Source: JANQHS01 sp965267505
GTDB taxonomy: Bacteria; Bacteroidota; Bacteroidia; Cytophagales; CCMP332
Length of the DNA stretch: 64,000 nt
Direction: 5' to 3'
NCBI GenBank assembly: GCA_965267505.1
Contig: OZ254081.1
Location: 930,001-994,000 of the forward strand
Position 1 is the stretch's first letter. Each line of letters opens with the position of its first letter. The position numbers and the translations under genes are program-made. Of this stretch, positions 17,863 through 27,135 are shown in pieces. The notes beneath the pieces were generated by a model that had not been told where the DNA came from, ran no database searches, and worked only from the letters and a program-made list of their open reading frames with translations.

Positions 17863-20703
17863 TTATAGCTCTTTTTTTAGGAATTGCCCAGTAAAACTTC
17901 CCCCGACTTTAGCGATTTTTTCAGGTGTACCGGTGGCAATGATCTCTCCTCCGCCTTTTCCCCCATCAGGTCCCAGATCCACAATATGATCCGCTAATTT
18001 GATCACATCCAGGTTATGCTCAATGATCAAAACTGTATTTCCCCTATTTACCAATTTATTCAAAACCGACATCAACATATTGATATCACTGAAATGGAGA
18101 CCTGTTGTAGGCTCATCAAGGATATAAAAAGTTTTGCCAGTATCTTTTTTCGAAAGCTCGGAAGCCAGCTTTACCCTTTGTGCCTCACCTCCGGAGAGTG
18201 TAGTTGCATGTTGACCTAGAGTTATATAACCTAAACCAACATCTTTGATCGTTTCAATCTTTCTCAATATCCTGGGCTGGTTTTCAAAGAACCTAACTGC
18301 CTGATTGACAGTCATATCAAGCACATCAGAAATTGACTTGCCCTTAAATCTAACTTCCAGGGTTTCTCTATTGTACCTTTTTCCTTTGCAGGTTTCACAA
18401 TGGACTAGAACACTAGGAAGGAAATCCATTTCAATCATCTTCATTCCTCCCCCCTGACATTCTTCACACCGTCCTCCCTTTACATTAAACGAGAACCTGC
18501 CCGGCTTATAACCCCTGATCTTGGCTTCAGGTAGCTGACTGAACAAGGATCTTATATCAGAAAACACTCCGGTATAAGTAGCCGGATTTGACCTGGGAGT
18601 TCTTCCAATGGGGCTCTGGTCAACCTCGATCACTTTATCCAGGTGTTCGAGTCCTTTTATTTTTTTATGAGGTAGTGGGTTCCTTTTACTCTTGTAGAAA
18701 TGATTCTGTAATAATGGAAAAAGAGTGCTATGGATCAGGGTGGATTTTCCGCTTCCAGAAACTCCTGTTACCAGGGTTAAAGTCCCTAAGGGGATCTTTA
18801 GATCTACATTCTGAAGATTATGGCCACTCGCTCCGCTAAGCTCCAGAAATTTTCCATTTCCCTTCCTTCTTTCTTTGGGGACTTCAATGTTCTTTTCCCC
18901 AAGTAAGAAATTGCTTGTCTCGCTTTCTCCTGTTTTTAATTTTTGTGGATCTCCATGAGCAACGATTTGTCCACCATGCCTTCCCGCCCCAGGACCTATG
19001 TCAATAATGTAATCTGAAAGAAGCATCATGTCCTTGTCATGCTCCACAACAATTACAGTATTTCCAAGATCTCGAAGCTTCTTAAGAGAGTCGATCAGCT
19101 TGTTATTATCTCTTTGGTGCAGCCCAATACTTGGTTCGTCAAGGATATAAAGGACACCTACCAATTGGGTGCCAATCTGCGTCGCCAATCTTATCCTTTG
19201 AGATTCCCCTCCGGAAAGTGTTTTTAAGGTCCTATCCAGCGTCAGGTAACCAAGTCCAAGGTTATTCAGGAATCCAATTCTCTTTCTGATCTCCTTAAGC
19301 AATTCTTCAGCGATCCTATTTTGCTTCTCATTTAAGCGGCTTTCAATTCCTTCGAACCATTCACCCAAAGCAAGAATATCCAAGGCGGCTACTTCAGAAA
19401 TATTTTTCTTGTCAATGAAAAAATGAAGCGATTCCTTTTTCAATCTTGCCCCCTTGCACTCAGGACAAGATTTTTTAAATCCTTCTTCCTGCTCATTTTC
19501 CTCAGCCTTGCTATCCATACCCCTGTAATCCTGAATATATTGGACAACACCCCTAAATTTAGCATTCCAGGATGTTCCTGGATACTTTGTGGATGGAACA
19601 GGGATCTTTTCCTTGCTTCCATGAAGGATCACATCCATTACCTCGAATGGGATCTTCTTTATCGGGGTACTGAGGTTGAGCTTTTCTTTTTTAAGAACCG
19701 ATTCGATCAGCTTAAAGATCCAGATGTCACGATACTCCCCAAGCGGGGCTAAACCTCCAGAAGCGATACTTTTGCCCTCATCAGGAACCAAGCCTTCCAA
19801 GGTGAATTCTTCAACATAGCCCAATCCATTGCAGGTTGGACATGCCCCATATGGGGAATTGAATGAGAAAGAATTCGGAGCCGGATCGTCATAAGAAAGA
19901 CCTGATACAGGGTCCATAAGAGATCGACTATAAGGCTTCACTTTGTTTTCCTTGTCCATGACCGCAAGGCCTCCTTTACCCCATTTCAATCCTAACTCAA
20001 TAGATTGACCCAATCGAACCTTATTTTCTTTTTTGATCTCAACCCGGTCTATTACGACTTCTACATCATGGGTCTTGTACCTGTCTAGTTGCATATTGGG
20101 TTTGATATCCAGGATTTCCCCGTCAACCCTAGCTTTGGTAAATCCGGATTTTGAGAGATTTTTGAAAAGCTCCTTGTAGTGTCCCTTTCGGCCTTTCACC
20201 ACAGGGGCAAGAATGGCGATCAACTGGCCATCAAACAATTTAAGAATGGTATCCTTTATCTGATCCTCAGATTGCCTGACCATTTTCTTTCCAGTCTCAT
20301 ATGATACGGCTTCGCCGGCTCTTGCATAAAAAAGCCTTAGAAAGTCATAGATCTCTGTAAGGGTTCCAACAGTGGATCTTGGATTTCTTGAAGTGGTCTT
20401 TTGTTCAATCGAAATTACCGGGCTTAACCCATTTACCTTATCTACATCAGGGCGCTCCAGGTCCCCGATGAAGGTTCTGGCATAAGCGGAAAAGCTTTCG
20501 AGATATCGTCTTTGTCCTTCAGCATATAAAGTATCAAATGCCAAGGAGGATTTTCCGGAACCGCTCACTCCGGTAATAACCACCAGTTTGTTTCTTGGAA
20601 TTAGGACATCGATATTTTTCAAATTATGCTCCCTGGCTCCAAAAACCTCGATGTTTTTGAATCCAACAGAATCTAATTCAAACTTTGCTTTTGTATCGAT
20701 CAT
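17863..20703 (-). CDS. uvrA: Excinuclease ABC subunit A
   Basis: 946 residues, the full UvrA length. It is the damage-sensing ATPase of nucleotide excision repair that loads UvrB. Two ABC modules are present: Walker A GVSGSGKSSLAFD (near residue 45) and GVSGSGKSTLIHS (near 645), with signature motifs TLSGGESQRIRLA and TLSGGEAQRVKLA. Zinc-binding cysteine pairs appear in YGACPTCNGLG, KSCPECKGARL, CEECQGGGMK and HCETCKGKRYN. Last gene of a long minus-strand run; its start overlaps the SLT gene stop by 4 nt. Confidence 0.97.
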   Translation of the reverse strand: MIDTKAKFELDSVGFKNIEVFGAREHNLKNIDVLIPRNKLVVITGVSGSGKSSLAFDTLYAEGQRRYLESFSAYARTFIGDLERPDVDKVNGLSPVISIEQKTTSRNPRSTVGTLTEIYDFLRLFYARAGEAVSYETGKKMVRQSEDQIKDTILKLFDGQLIAILAPVVKGRKGHYKELFKNLSKSGFTKARVDGEILDIKPNMQLDRYKTHDVEVVIDRVEIKKENKVRLGQSIELGLKWGKGGLAVMDKENKVKPYSRSLMDPVSGLSYDDPAPNSFSFNSPYGACPTCNGLGYVEEFTLEGLVPDEGKSIASGGLAPLGEYRDIWIFKLIESVLKKEKLNLSTPIKKIPFEVMDVILHGSKEKIPVPSTKYPGTSWNAKFRGVVQYIQDYRGMDSKAEENEQEEGFKKSCPECKGARLKKESLHFFIDKKNISEVAALDILALGEWFEGIESRLNEKQNRIAEELLKEIRKRIGFLNNLGLGYLTLDRTLKTLSGGESQRIRLATQIGTQLVGVLYILDEPSIGLHQRDNNKLIDSLKKLRDLGNTVIVVEHDKDMMLLSDYIIDIGPGAGRHGGQIVAHGDPQKLKTGESETSNFLLGEKNIEVPKERRKGNGKFLELSGASGHNLQNVDLKIPLGTLTLVTGVSGSGKSTLIHSTLFPLLQNHFYKSKRNPLPHKKIKGLEHLDKVIEVDQSPIGRTPRSNPATYTGVFSDIRSLFSQLPEAKIRGYKPGRFSFNVKGGRCEECQGGGMKMIEMDFLPSVLVHCETCKGKRYNRETLEVRFKGKSISDVLDMTVNQAVRFFENQPRILRKIETIKDVGLGYITLGQHATTLSGGEAQRVKLASELSKKDTGKTFYILDEPTTGLHFSDINMLMSVLNKLVNRGNTVLIIEHNLDVIKLADHIVDLGPDGGKGGGEIIATGTPEKIAKVGGSFTGQFLKKEL

Positions 20704-21731
20704 TCCACTCTATCCAAAAAAAGCGAATCCTGCCAGGGGTCCCATGAGAATTCCAAAGTATCAACCGGACTTGGAATTGAATCCCATTCCTGAACCTGGC
20801 CAGCAAAAACAGGATCCTTAAGGATCCAAATCTCTATTCCTTTTCCCGCAAGATTATCAAATCTTTTGTTTTGAATCCAGGGATTCCAAATCCTGAGAAG
20901 CTTATAATTCAATTCTTTCACCTTCGCAAATGAAACCCAATCAACTGGCCTGTCAACAACTTCAACTGAGTATCCTGGCAATTGATAGAGATTCTCTTTT
21001 TTTAGATAGAATCCAAGCTTTTTCGGATTCTCAAACAAGATCTTGAAGGCCAGAATCCTGAAAAGGTATCTTGCGCTCTCGTCGTTCAATTTCAGGTCAT
21101 ATGCATTATCCTGTCTTTGGTGATTGATTGCCCTCCTTAAACCGTTCATTCCTCTGTTATAGGAAAGTGCTGCCATGGACCAGGAACCGAAGATCTCCTT
21201 GGCTCTCTTCAAATATTTTGCCGCTGCCCTTGTAGATTGAAGTGGGCTATAGCGTTGGTCCATTTCTCTATTAACAATAAGGCCCAACTCTTTTGCTGTT
21301 GAAGGCATTAAATGCCAAAAGCCAGCAGCTCCTTTAGGAGATATCTCATTTGATAAGCGGCTTTCAACTATAGGTAGGTACTTAAAATCAGATGGGACAC
21401 CTTCAGATTCTAGAACAGAATCCAAAAGAGGAAGCCAACGAGATCCAAGTTTCATCATTCTCATAGTATTGGATTCCCAGTAGGTATTGATCAATAATTC
21501 CCTTTCAAGTCTTTCCCGAACGTCTGGAATAAAAAGAGGAACTTTTTCTCCTGCAAATTCAAGATCCTCAGGATACCAGGGTTGTGAGATATGATGCCTT
21601 ATTCCAAGGTTCAGGTCCCTTCCTTTGGACGGACTATTTCCTTTGTATAGAAAATACCCTATACCGATACCAGCAAGCAATGCCAGGACAAGGAATAACG
21701 ACTTCTTTAGCAATTCTTTTCTTCGGTCCAA
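20700..21731 (-). CDS. Membrane-anchored SLT-domain lytic transglycosylase
   Basis: 343 residues. One N-terminal membrane anchor (SLFLVLALLAGIGIGYFLY) precedes an SLT lysozyme-like domain with the catalytic glutamate in FKYLPIVESRLSNEISPKG, then GFWHLMPSTAKELG and ALSYNRGMNGLRRA. It should cut peptidoglycan glycan strands at the inner-membrane face. The C-terminal ~100 residues lack a recognisable LysM, unlike the transglycosylase at 7687. It is separated by 1 nt from the upstream epimerase and overlaps uvrA by 4 nt. Confidence 0.85.
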   Translation of the reverse strand: MDRRKELLKKSLFLVLALLAGIGIGYFLYKGNSPSKGRDLNLGIRHHISQPWYPEDLEFAGEKVPLFIPDVRERLERELLINTYWESNTMRMMKLGSRWLPLLDSVLESEGVPSDFKYLPIVESRLSNEISPKGAAGFWHLMPSTAKELGLIVNREMDQRYSPLQSTRAAAKYLKRAKEIFGSWSMAALSYNRGMNGLRRAINHQRQDNAYDLKLNDESARYLFRILAFKILFENPKKLGFYLKKENLYQLPGYSVEVVDRPVDWVSFAKVKELNYKLLRIWNPWIQNKRFDNLAGKGIEIWILKDPVFAGQVQEWDSIPSPVDTLEFSWDPWQDSLFLDRVE

Positions 21732-21732
21732 T

Positions 21733-22644
21733 TCAATCAGATCCCATCAGATCCTCCATGGCCCAATCTAGGTCGGGGAATTGAAAATCAAAACCCAAAT
21801 CGAGAATTTTTTGAGCCGAAACGGAAATTGATCCAAGGATCATCCCTGCCATTTCCCCGAAGATCAGTCTCAATGCAAAAGCAGGCACCGGGGGAAGTAA
21901 ATTTGGCATTGCTACCCTCTTTGCCATTGCCTTTGAGAATTCTCTATTGCTAGTTTCGACTGGTGCAACACAATTGATAGGGCCAACCGCATTTTTCGTA
22001 GCAAAAAATTTAAAGGCTCTGATCAGATCCTTAACATGAATCCAGGGCATTATTTGTTTTCCATTTCCAAGGGGGCTTCCCACCCCATACTTGAATGGCA
22101 AAAGCATTTTCGTGAAAGCTTCACTCTCCTTTCCAAGCACTACCCCAATTCTTGGAAGTATTAGTTGAACCCCATTTCTATTGATCTTTTTTGCTTCCTG
22201 CTCCCATTTGAAAACCAGTTCTCCAAAAAACGTTTCTCCAGCCTTTTCCTCTTCACCTAATGGAGAATATCCTAAAGGATAAATTCCAATTGCTGATGCA
22301 TTGATAAATTTTTCAAGATTCGGAAATTGACCTGCATTGATCTTATCCACCAGGAATCGAGTTGGAATTATTCTTGAATCAAGAAGATCTTTTTTCCTTT
22401 TGGAGGTCCACCTGCTTTTCCCAACATTCTCTCCTGACAAATTGATAAGGACCTCGGTCCAATCTAATACCTGCTCATCGATGGTTCCTTTAGCTGGGTC
22501 CCACTGAAAAAAATCTTTACGGTTTCTGGGATTTCGACTTAAGAACTTAACCTCCCAGCCTATAGATCTGAAATGCTCTCCTAAAAGGGAGCCGAGATAA
22601 CCTGATCCACCTGCGAGGAGAATATTTTTCTTTCTGGCATCCAT
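21733..22644 (-). CDS. TIGR01777-family NAD(P)-dependent epimerase-like protein
   Basis: 303 residues of the extended SDR superfamily, TIGR01777 (YfcH/SulA-like) branch. The N-terminus NILLAGGSGYLGSLLGEHF is the NAD(P)-binding glycine motif. VLINLSGENVGKSRWTSKRK, FINASAIGIYPLGYSPLGEE and PRIGVVLGKES are typical of this branch, with a C-terminal DUF1731-like segment (VPAFALRLIFGEMAGMIL). The physiological substrate of the family is unknown. Transcribed with kmo 30 nt upstream. Confidence 0.85.
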   Translation of the reverse strand: MDARKKNILLAGGSGYLGSLLGEHFRSIGWEVKFLSRNPRNRKDFFQWDPAKGTIDEQVLDWTEVLINLSGENVGKSRWTSKRKKDLLDSRIIPTRFLVDKINAGQFPNLEKFINASAIGIYPLGYSPLGEEEKAGETFFGELVFKWEQEAKKINRNGVQLILPRIGVVLGKESEAFTKMLLPFKYGVGSPLGNGKQIMPWIHVKDLIRAFKFFATKNAVGPINCVAPVETSNREFSKAMAKRVAMPNLLPPVPAFALRLIFGEMAGMILGSISVSAQKILDLGFDFQFPDLDWAMEDLMGSD

Positions 22645-22674
22645 ATCAGAATAACCCCTGTTAGGCTATTAGGT

Positions 22675-24018
22675 TTATTCCTGTAAGTAAAAGGTGAGGA
22701 GGTTTTTGAATTCGTCGGTCTTATAGATGTTTTCAATGTCTCTCACCGAAAGGATCTTGTCTACTAGCTCCTGCTGGCGATTGCCTATTTCCAAAGCCTC
22801 GGAATAGGGCCTATGACTAAATGTAACCCTTGAATAAAGCGGAACCCATTTGTCTGGGTAAAGGTCCTGGATCCTCGCTTCGATCTGCTTTTGAAGGAGG
22901 AAGTCAGGATCAGCAACCTTATCCCTCATTTCTATGAAGTTATTAAGGGCTAATTCGGAAATAGCATCGGCATCTTTCTTTCTTTCTTCCTGGTACCTAT
23001 TCAATGCCCTGTTCCAATCCCCATTGCTTTCATCCAGGATACCGGCAAGCACTGTACAATCTTCAAAGCCGCAATTCATCCCTTGTCCATAAAATGGAAC
23101 AATAGCATGTGCTGAGTCTCCCAAGAGGCAGACCTTGTCATCGAAAAGCCATGGATAACACCTTACGGTAACCAAAGAGCTGGTTGGATTTTCCCGATAA
23201 ACTTTTCCAAAATCAGGCATGAGTTCATAGGCATCGGGGAATGTTTCTTTGAAAAACTCATGGATACCGGTTTTCTCTATGGAAGAGAACGATGGAGTTC
23301 CTTCAAATGGGAAGAAGAGGGTACAGGTAAAGCTCCCATCGAAATTTGGAAGAGCGATCAACATGAAATCTCCTCTTGGCCAAATATGTAGGTATTCAGG
23401 CTCTAATAAAAATCCACCACCTTCCTTTGGAGGGATTTCGAGCTCCTTGTATCCGTGAGTAAGATACATCTGCTGGTAATCGAACCTGTCTTTTCTGTAA
23501 AAAGAATTTCTTACAGCAGAAAAGGCTCCATCCGCCCCAAAAAGAACATCATTCTGAAAGTTTACTTTCTCTCCACTTGGATTCTCAAATTGAGATGCAC
23601 CTTTTTCTGTATCTATATGATCACACTTAAGATCGAAATGCATTTCCACACCTGATTCTTCTGCCAGATTTAGCAATTCCATATTCAGATCGCCCCTTGG
23701 AACAGAATAAATTGCTTGTCCCTCCTTACCGTAGGGCTGGAATGTCATTTCCCCATCAACACTATGCATCATCCTTCCTTTCATGGGTAGAGCTATCTTC
23801 CTGATCTTTTCATCCGCTCCTACCTGCTCCAGGGCTTTCCAACCCCGATCACTTAAAGCTAGGTTGATCGACCTTCCTACATCTACATTTCCCTTTCTGA
23901 GATCTGACCTTTTTTCGAAAAGCTGGACCTTGTATCCCCTTTTTGCAAGAAAAATACTCCAAAGAGAACCTACCAGGCCTGCTCCTACAATTCCAATATT
24001 TTGTGATGACTCAGACAT
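22675..24018 (-). CDS. kmo: Kynurenine 3-monooxygenase
   Basis: 447 residues. FAD-dependent aromatic hydroxylase turning L-kynurenine into 3-hydroxykynurenine with NADPH and O2. N-terminal Rossmann motif IGIVGAGLVGSLWSIFLAKRG, then GRSINLALSDRGWKALE and the FAD-binding CLLGDSAHAIVPFYGQGMN. The start is ATG 24018, which overlaps the kynU stop by 8 nt; a reading from 24177 would add 53 residues inside kynU and is rejected. The C-terminus is less hydrophobic than the membrane tail of animal enzymes, as in soluble bacterial KMOs. Confidence 0.93.
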   Translation of the reverse strand: MSESSQNIGIVGAGLVGSLWSIFLAKRGYKVQLFEKRSDLRKGNVDVGRSINLALSDRGWKALEQVGADEKIRKIALPMKGRMMHSVDGEMTFQPYGKEGQAIYSVPRGDLNMELLNLAEESGVEMHFDLKCDHIDTEKGASQFENPSGEKVNFQNDVLFGADGAFSAVRNSFYRKDRFDYQQMYLTHGYKELEIPPKEGGGFLLEPEYLHIWPRGDFMLIALPNFDGSFTCTLFFPFEGTPSFSSIEKTGIHEFFKETFPDAYELMPDFGKVYRENPTSSLVTVRCYPWLFDDKVCLLGDSAHAIVPFYGQGMNCGFEDCTVLAGILDESNGDWNRALNRYQEERKKDADAISELALNNFIEMRDKVADPDFLLQKQIEARIQDLYPDKWVPLYSRVTFSHRPYSEALEIGNRQQELVDKILSVRDIENIYKTDEFKNLLTFYLQE

Positions 24019-25285
24019 TTTCAAGTGCTTCTTTAAAGAGTTCCGAAAATATAGCAAGATCAAGGAAAGAATTATACATTGGCACAGGAGCAATCCTGAT
24101 GACATCAGGTTCTCGCCAGTCGGCAACCACTCCTTTTGAAGCAAGGTAGTCAAAGACTCTTTTCCCCTCTTTTTCAATTACGATTGAATACTGACAGCCT
24201 CTTTCATTCATTCCCTTTGGTGTCAGGACTTTGAATGAATTCGAGCCGACTTCTTCTTTAATTCTATCCAATGAAGCAGACAGGAATTCAACCATTTTTG
24301 TTCTTTTCTCGATCAAATTCTTCATCCCAGCTTTTTCAAACAATTCAAGGGCTGAAAGGTGGGCCGCCATCCCCAGAACCTGAGCATTACTCAATTGCCA
24401 TCCTGCAGCACCGGGCATAGGAATGTATCCTTTTTCCATTTTGAATCTCGTAGGCTCATGATATCCCCACCAACCGGCAAAGCGGTTTAAGTCTTTGTCT
24501 TCTGCATGGCTTTCATGCACAAATATCCCACCCGGGCCCCCTGGGCCTGAGTTTAAATATTTGTAAGAGCACCAGGTGGCAAAATCAACATTCCAATCAT
24601 GCAATTTCAATTCTACATTTCCAATGGCATGGGCAAGATCAAAACCAACTTTTGCACCTACCGAGTGGGCGGCCTTGGTGATCTCTTCAAGATCAAAACT
24701 CTGTCCTGTATAATAGTTTACTCCGCTCATCATAACAAGAGCTAATTCATCTCCCACCTCTTCAATTTTTGAACGTATGTCCTCTGTTCTTAGAGAATCT
24801 TCACCTTGCCGTGGAAAAATCTCTACCACAACATCTTCAAAGGAATAACCATGATGAATGGCTTGAGTTTCAAGGGCATAATAGTCAGAGGGAAAATTTC
24901 CACCTTCGGTAATTATCTTGATCCTCTTCCCTGAGGGTTTATAAAATGATACCAAAAGGAAATGAAGGTTCGCGGTAAGGGTATTCATCGCAACCACCTC
25001 AATTTCTTTTGCTCCCGCAAGACTTTTTAGTTTATCAGGAAAGAGTTTATGGTAATGAAACCAGGGGTTTTTCCCATGAAAATGGCCCTCAACCCCGTAA
25101 TCCGCCCAAGCTTCCAATTCGTCCTCAATAAACTCTTTTGTGGCTTTTGGCTGAAGTCCCAGGCTGTTTCCGGTAAAATAAATACAGGGTTGAGCCAATT
25201 TTCTTGGAAAAATGTATTGATCTCTGAAGCTCCTTAGGGGATCTTCCCTATCTAGTTCCTGAGCCCTCTGCCTTAGTTCACTCAT
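24011..25285 (-). CDS. kynU: Kynureninase
   Basis: 424 residues of a PLP fold-type I hydrolase that cleaves 3-hydroxykynurenine to 3-hydroxyanthranilate and alanine. Seen in order: CIYFTGNSLGLQPKATKEF, VVAMNTLTANLHFLLVSFY, the cofactor aspartate in GAKVGFDLAHAIGNVEL, and the PLP lysine in DFATWCSYKYLNSGPGG. Length is normal. Overlaps ogt upstream and kmo downstream by 8 nt each, so translation is probably coupled. Confidence 0.95.
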   Translation of the reverse strand: MSELRQRAQELDREDPLRSFRDQYIFPRKLAQPCIYFTGNSLGLQPKATKEFIEDELEAWADYGVEGHFHGKNPWFHYHKLFPDKLKSLAGAKEIEVVAMNTLTANLHFLLVSFYKPSGKRIKIITEGGNFPSDYYALETQAIHHGYSFEDVVVEIFPRQGEDSLRTEDIRSKIEEVGDELALVMMSGVNYYTGQSFDLEEITKAAHSVGAKVGFDLAHAIGNVELKLHDWNVDFATWCSYKYLNSGPGGPGGIFVHESHAEDKDLNRFAGWWGYHEPTRFKMEKGYIPMPGAAGWQLSNAQVLGMAAHLSALELFEKAGMKNLIEKRTKMVEFLSASLDRIKEEVGSNSFKVLTPKGMNERGCQYSIVIEKEGKRVFDYLASKGVVADWREPDVIRIAPVPMYNSFLDLAIFSELFKEALENV

Positions 25286-25766
25286 AGAATAATTCTGCCT
25301 GTTTTGCGGGTAAATTAATGCCCTCTTCTTTCAATAACCAGTACTTAAGGTCAACTCCCCCTAAGTAGCCTCTTAGCTCACCATTTTTTCCCAATACCCT
25401 ATGACAAGGGATAAGTATTGGGTACGGGTTTGTGGCAATTGCTCTTGCAACGGCCCGGGTCATGTTTGATCCTCCCAATTGTTGGGCTATTTCAAGGTAG
25501 GTCCTGGTTACACCCGTTGGTATTCGCTCCACTATTTCCAAAACTTCCCTTTGAAACTGATTCTCCAATCCCTTATAAGGAATTTCAAATCTTTCAGCCT
25601 TCTTTTCCAAAATGCTTTTCCATTGATTTAAAAAATCCTCTATCAATCCGTCCGTGGGATTGGGGATTTCGGGTTTTCCATCTGAGAAAAAAATTCCTAA
25701 GATCTCTTTCTCGTCGTGATCTATTCGAAGGGAAATGGGGCCAAATGAAATGAGATCAGAGGGCAC
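25278..25766 (-). CDS. ogt: Methylated-DNA-[protein]-cysteine S-methyltransferase
   Basis: 162 residues from GTG 25766. Suicide repair protein that moves the methyl group of O6-methylguanine onto its own cysteine. The active-site motif NPYPILIPCHRVLGKNG is intact, and the helix-turn-helix DNA-binding part (GVTRTYLEIAQQLGGSN) and RAVARAIATNP precede it. The GTG start overlaps the haaO stop as TAGTG; a reading from ATG 25805 would run back into haaO. Its position between two kynurenine-pathway genes is unusual. Confidence 0.9.
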   Translation of the reverse strand: MPSDLISFGPISLRIDHDEKEILGIFFSDGKPEIPNPTDGLIEDFLNQWKSILEKKAERFEIPYKGLENQFQREVLEIVERIPTGVTRTYLEIAQQLGGSNMTRAVARAIATNPYPILIPCHRVLGKNGELRGYLGGVDLKYWLLKEEGINLPAKQAELFYE

Positions 25767-26290
25767 TAAATAAATCTTTCGTCTGCTTCCATTACAGTTC
25801 CGCAATTGTCGCAGGTCCTAAATTCTTCGCTTGTATAGAAGTCTTTAAATCTGGGCAAGAAGTCCTTTTCAATATTTGAGAGAAAGAAGTAGGACTCATG
25901 AAGTTTATGATTGCAATTCTCACAATACCATTGGAGTCCGTCTTTCATTCCATCCTGGCGAACTCTTTCTATCACCAGCCCTACTGAGTTGGCAGGTCGA
26001 GCAGGGGAATGAGGAACTTTACCAGGCAAAAGGAACATCTCTCCCTGTTTGATCGGAACCATAACGGCCTTTCCATCTTCCTGAATTGTAACCTCTATGT
26101 CTCCCTCCAATTGGAAGAATAATTCCTCGGTTTCGTTATAATGAAAATCCTTTCGGGCATTTGGCCCTCCTACGATCATCACGATATAATCACCAGCCTC
26201 TGCATAAAGATTTTTGTTACCCACTGGTGGTTTAAGTAGGTCACGATTATCCTCTATCCATTGAAATAAATTGAAGGGTCTTTGGATCAT
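25766..26290 (-). CDS. 3-Hydroxyanthranilate 3,4-dioxygenase
   Basis: 174 residues of the cupin-fold iron dioxygenase (HaaO/NbaC). It opens 3-hydroxyanthranilate to 2-amino-3-carboxymuconate semialdehyde, which cyclises to quinolinate, the NAD precursor. GGPNARKDFHYNETEELFFQ carries the iron His-Glu pair and GEMFLLPGKVPHSPARP the third histidine. A rubredoxin-like C-terminal site is formed by WYCENCNHKL and RTCDNCGTVM, as in bacterial enzymes. First gene of the kynurenine run. A longer reading to 26605 would overlap the divergent SDR gene and is rejected. Confidence 0.95.
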   Translation of the reverse strand: MIQRPFNLFQWIEDNRDLLKPPVGNKNLYAEAGDYIVMIVGGPNARKDFHYNETEELFFQLEGDIEVTIQEDGKAVMVPIKQGEMFLLPGKVPHSPARPANSVGLVIERVRQDGMKDGLQWYCENCNHKLHESYFFLSNIEKDFLPRFKDFYTSEEFRTCDNCGTVMEADERFI

Positions 26291-26349
26291 GATGAAACGT
26301 TTAAAAAGAAATTTCTTAAATATAAGACCTAAAAAATTCAATAATCCAG

Positions 26350-27135
26350 ATGAAAATCGATTTATCAGGAAAATCCGCAATAGTGTGTGGAAGCACTCAA
26401 GGCATAGGATTAGAAACGGCCAGGCAACTAGCCGGCTTCGGGGCAAGGGTCTTAATGATATCCCGGAATGAGGAAAAGCTAAAAGAGCTTTGTTCAAGCC
26501 TTCCCAACCAGGAATTAGAGCATGATTTCCTCTCGGCAAATTTTTCCGAACCCAAGCAGCTTTCTGAAAAACTAACAGCCCTTTCCGATGGTGGAAACTG
26601 GTCAAACATTTTGATCAACAATACCGGTGGTCCCAAAGGAGGGCCTGCATCTGAGGCGGATCTGGAAGAATTCAGAGTTGCTTTCAATGCCCATCTGATC
26701 TGCAGTCAGATTCTGGCTAAATTCTGTCTATCAAAAATGAAGAATGATAAGTACGGCAGGATCATTAACATTATTTCAACTTCAGTTAAGCAACCTATTC
26801 AGGGACTCGGTGTCTCAAATACCATACGAGCTGCGGTAGCAAATTGGTCAAAGACTTTAGCAACGGAGCTTGGCCCTCATGGAATCACTGTAAATAATGT
26901 TTTGCCAGGAGCAACAGAAACGGGAAGGCTGGAATCCCTTGTGAAATCAAAATCCTCAAGTTCAGGAAAATCAATTGAAGAAGTAGAAAAGGCAATGAAA
27001 TCAAGTATACCAGCCAGGCGTTTTGGTTCACCTATTGAGATCGCAAATGCAATAAGTTTCCTGGCCTCTTCTGAGGCCGCATATATTAACGGGATTAATC
27101 TGCCGGTTGATGGTGGAAGGACCTCTTCTCTTTGA
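26350..27135 (+). CDS. Short-chain dehydrogenase/reductase
   Basis: 261 residues of the classical SDR family. NAD(P) motif IVCGSTQGIGLETARQLAG (usual TGxxxGIG, here with CGS), NNTGGPKGG, and a C-terminal PARRFGSPIEIANAISFLA. The expected catalytic Ser is in IINIISTSVKQP, but the Tyr-x3-Lys of classical SDRs is not evident: GLGVSNTIRAAVANWSK has asparagine where tyrosine is expected. That pattern occurs in divergent SDRs. Divergent from haaO across 59 nt with no clear promoter box. The stop abuts the nhaD stop in the palindrome TGATCA. Confidence 0.85.
   Translation: MKIDLSGKSAIVCGSTQGIGLETARQLAGFGARVLMISRNEEKLKELCSSLPNQELEHDFLSANFSEPKQLSEKLTALSDGGNWSNILINNTGGPKGGPASEADLEEFRVAFNAHLICSQILAKFCLSKMKNDKYGRIINIISTSVKQPIQGLGVSNTIRAAVANWSKTLATELGPHGITVNNVLPGATETGRLESLVKSKSSSSGKSIEEVEKAMKSSIPARRFGSPIEIANAISFLASSEAAYINGINLPVDGGRTSSL

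Noticed and set aside
24019..24177. 53-residue N-terminal extension of kynurenine 3-monooxygenase
   Set aside because: It lies inside kynU in another frame, and the FAD motif already starts at residue 8 from ATG 24018.
26291..26605. Long N-terminal extension of the 3-hydroxyanthranilate dioxygenase
   Set aside because: It overlaps the divergent SDR gene; the family N-terminus matches ATG 26290.
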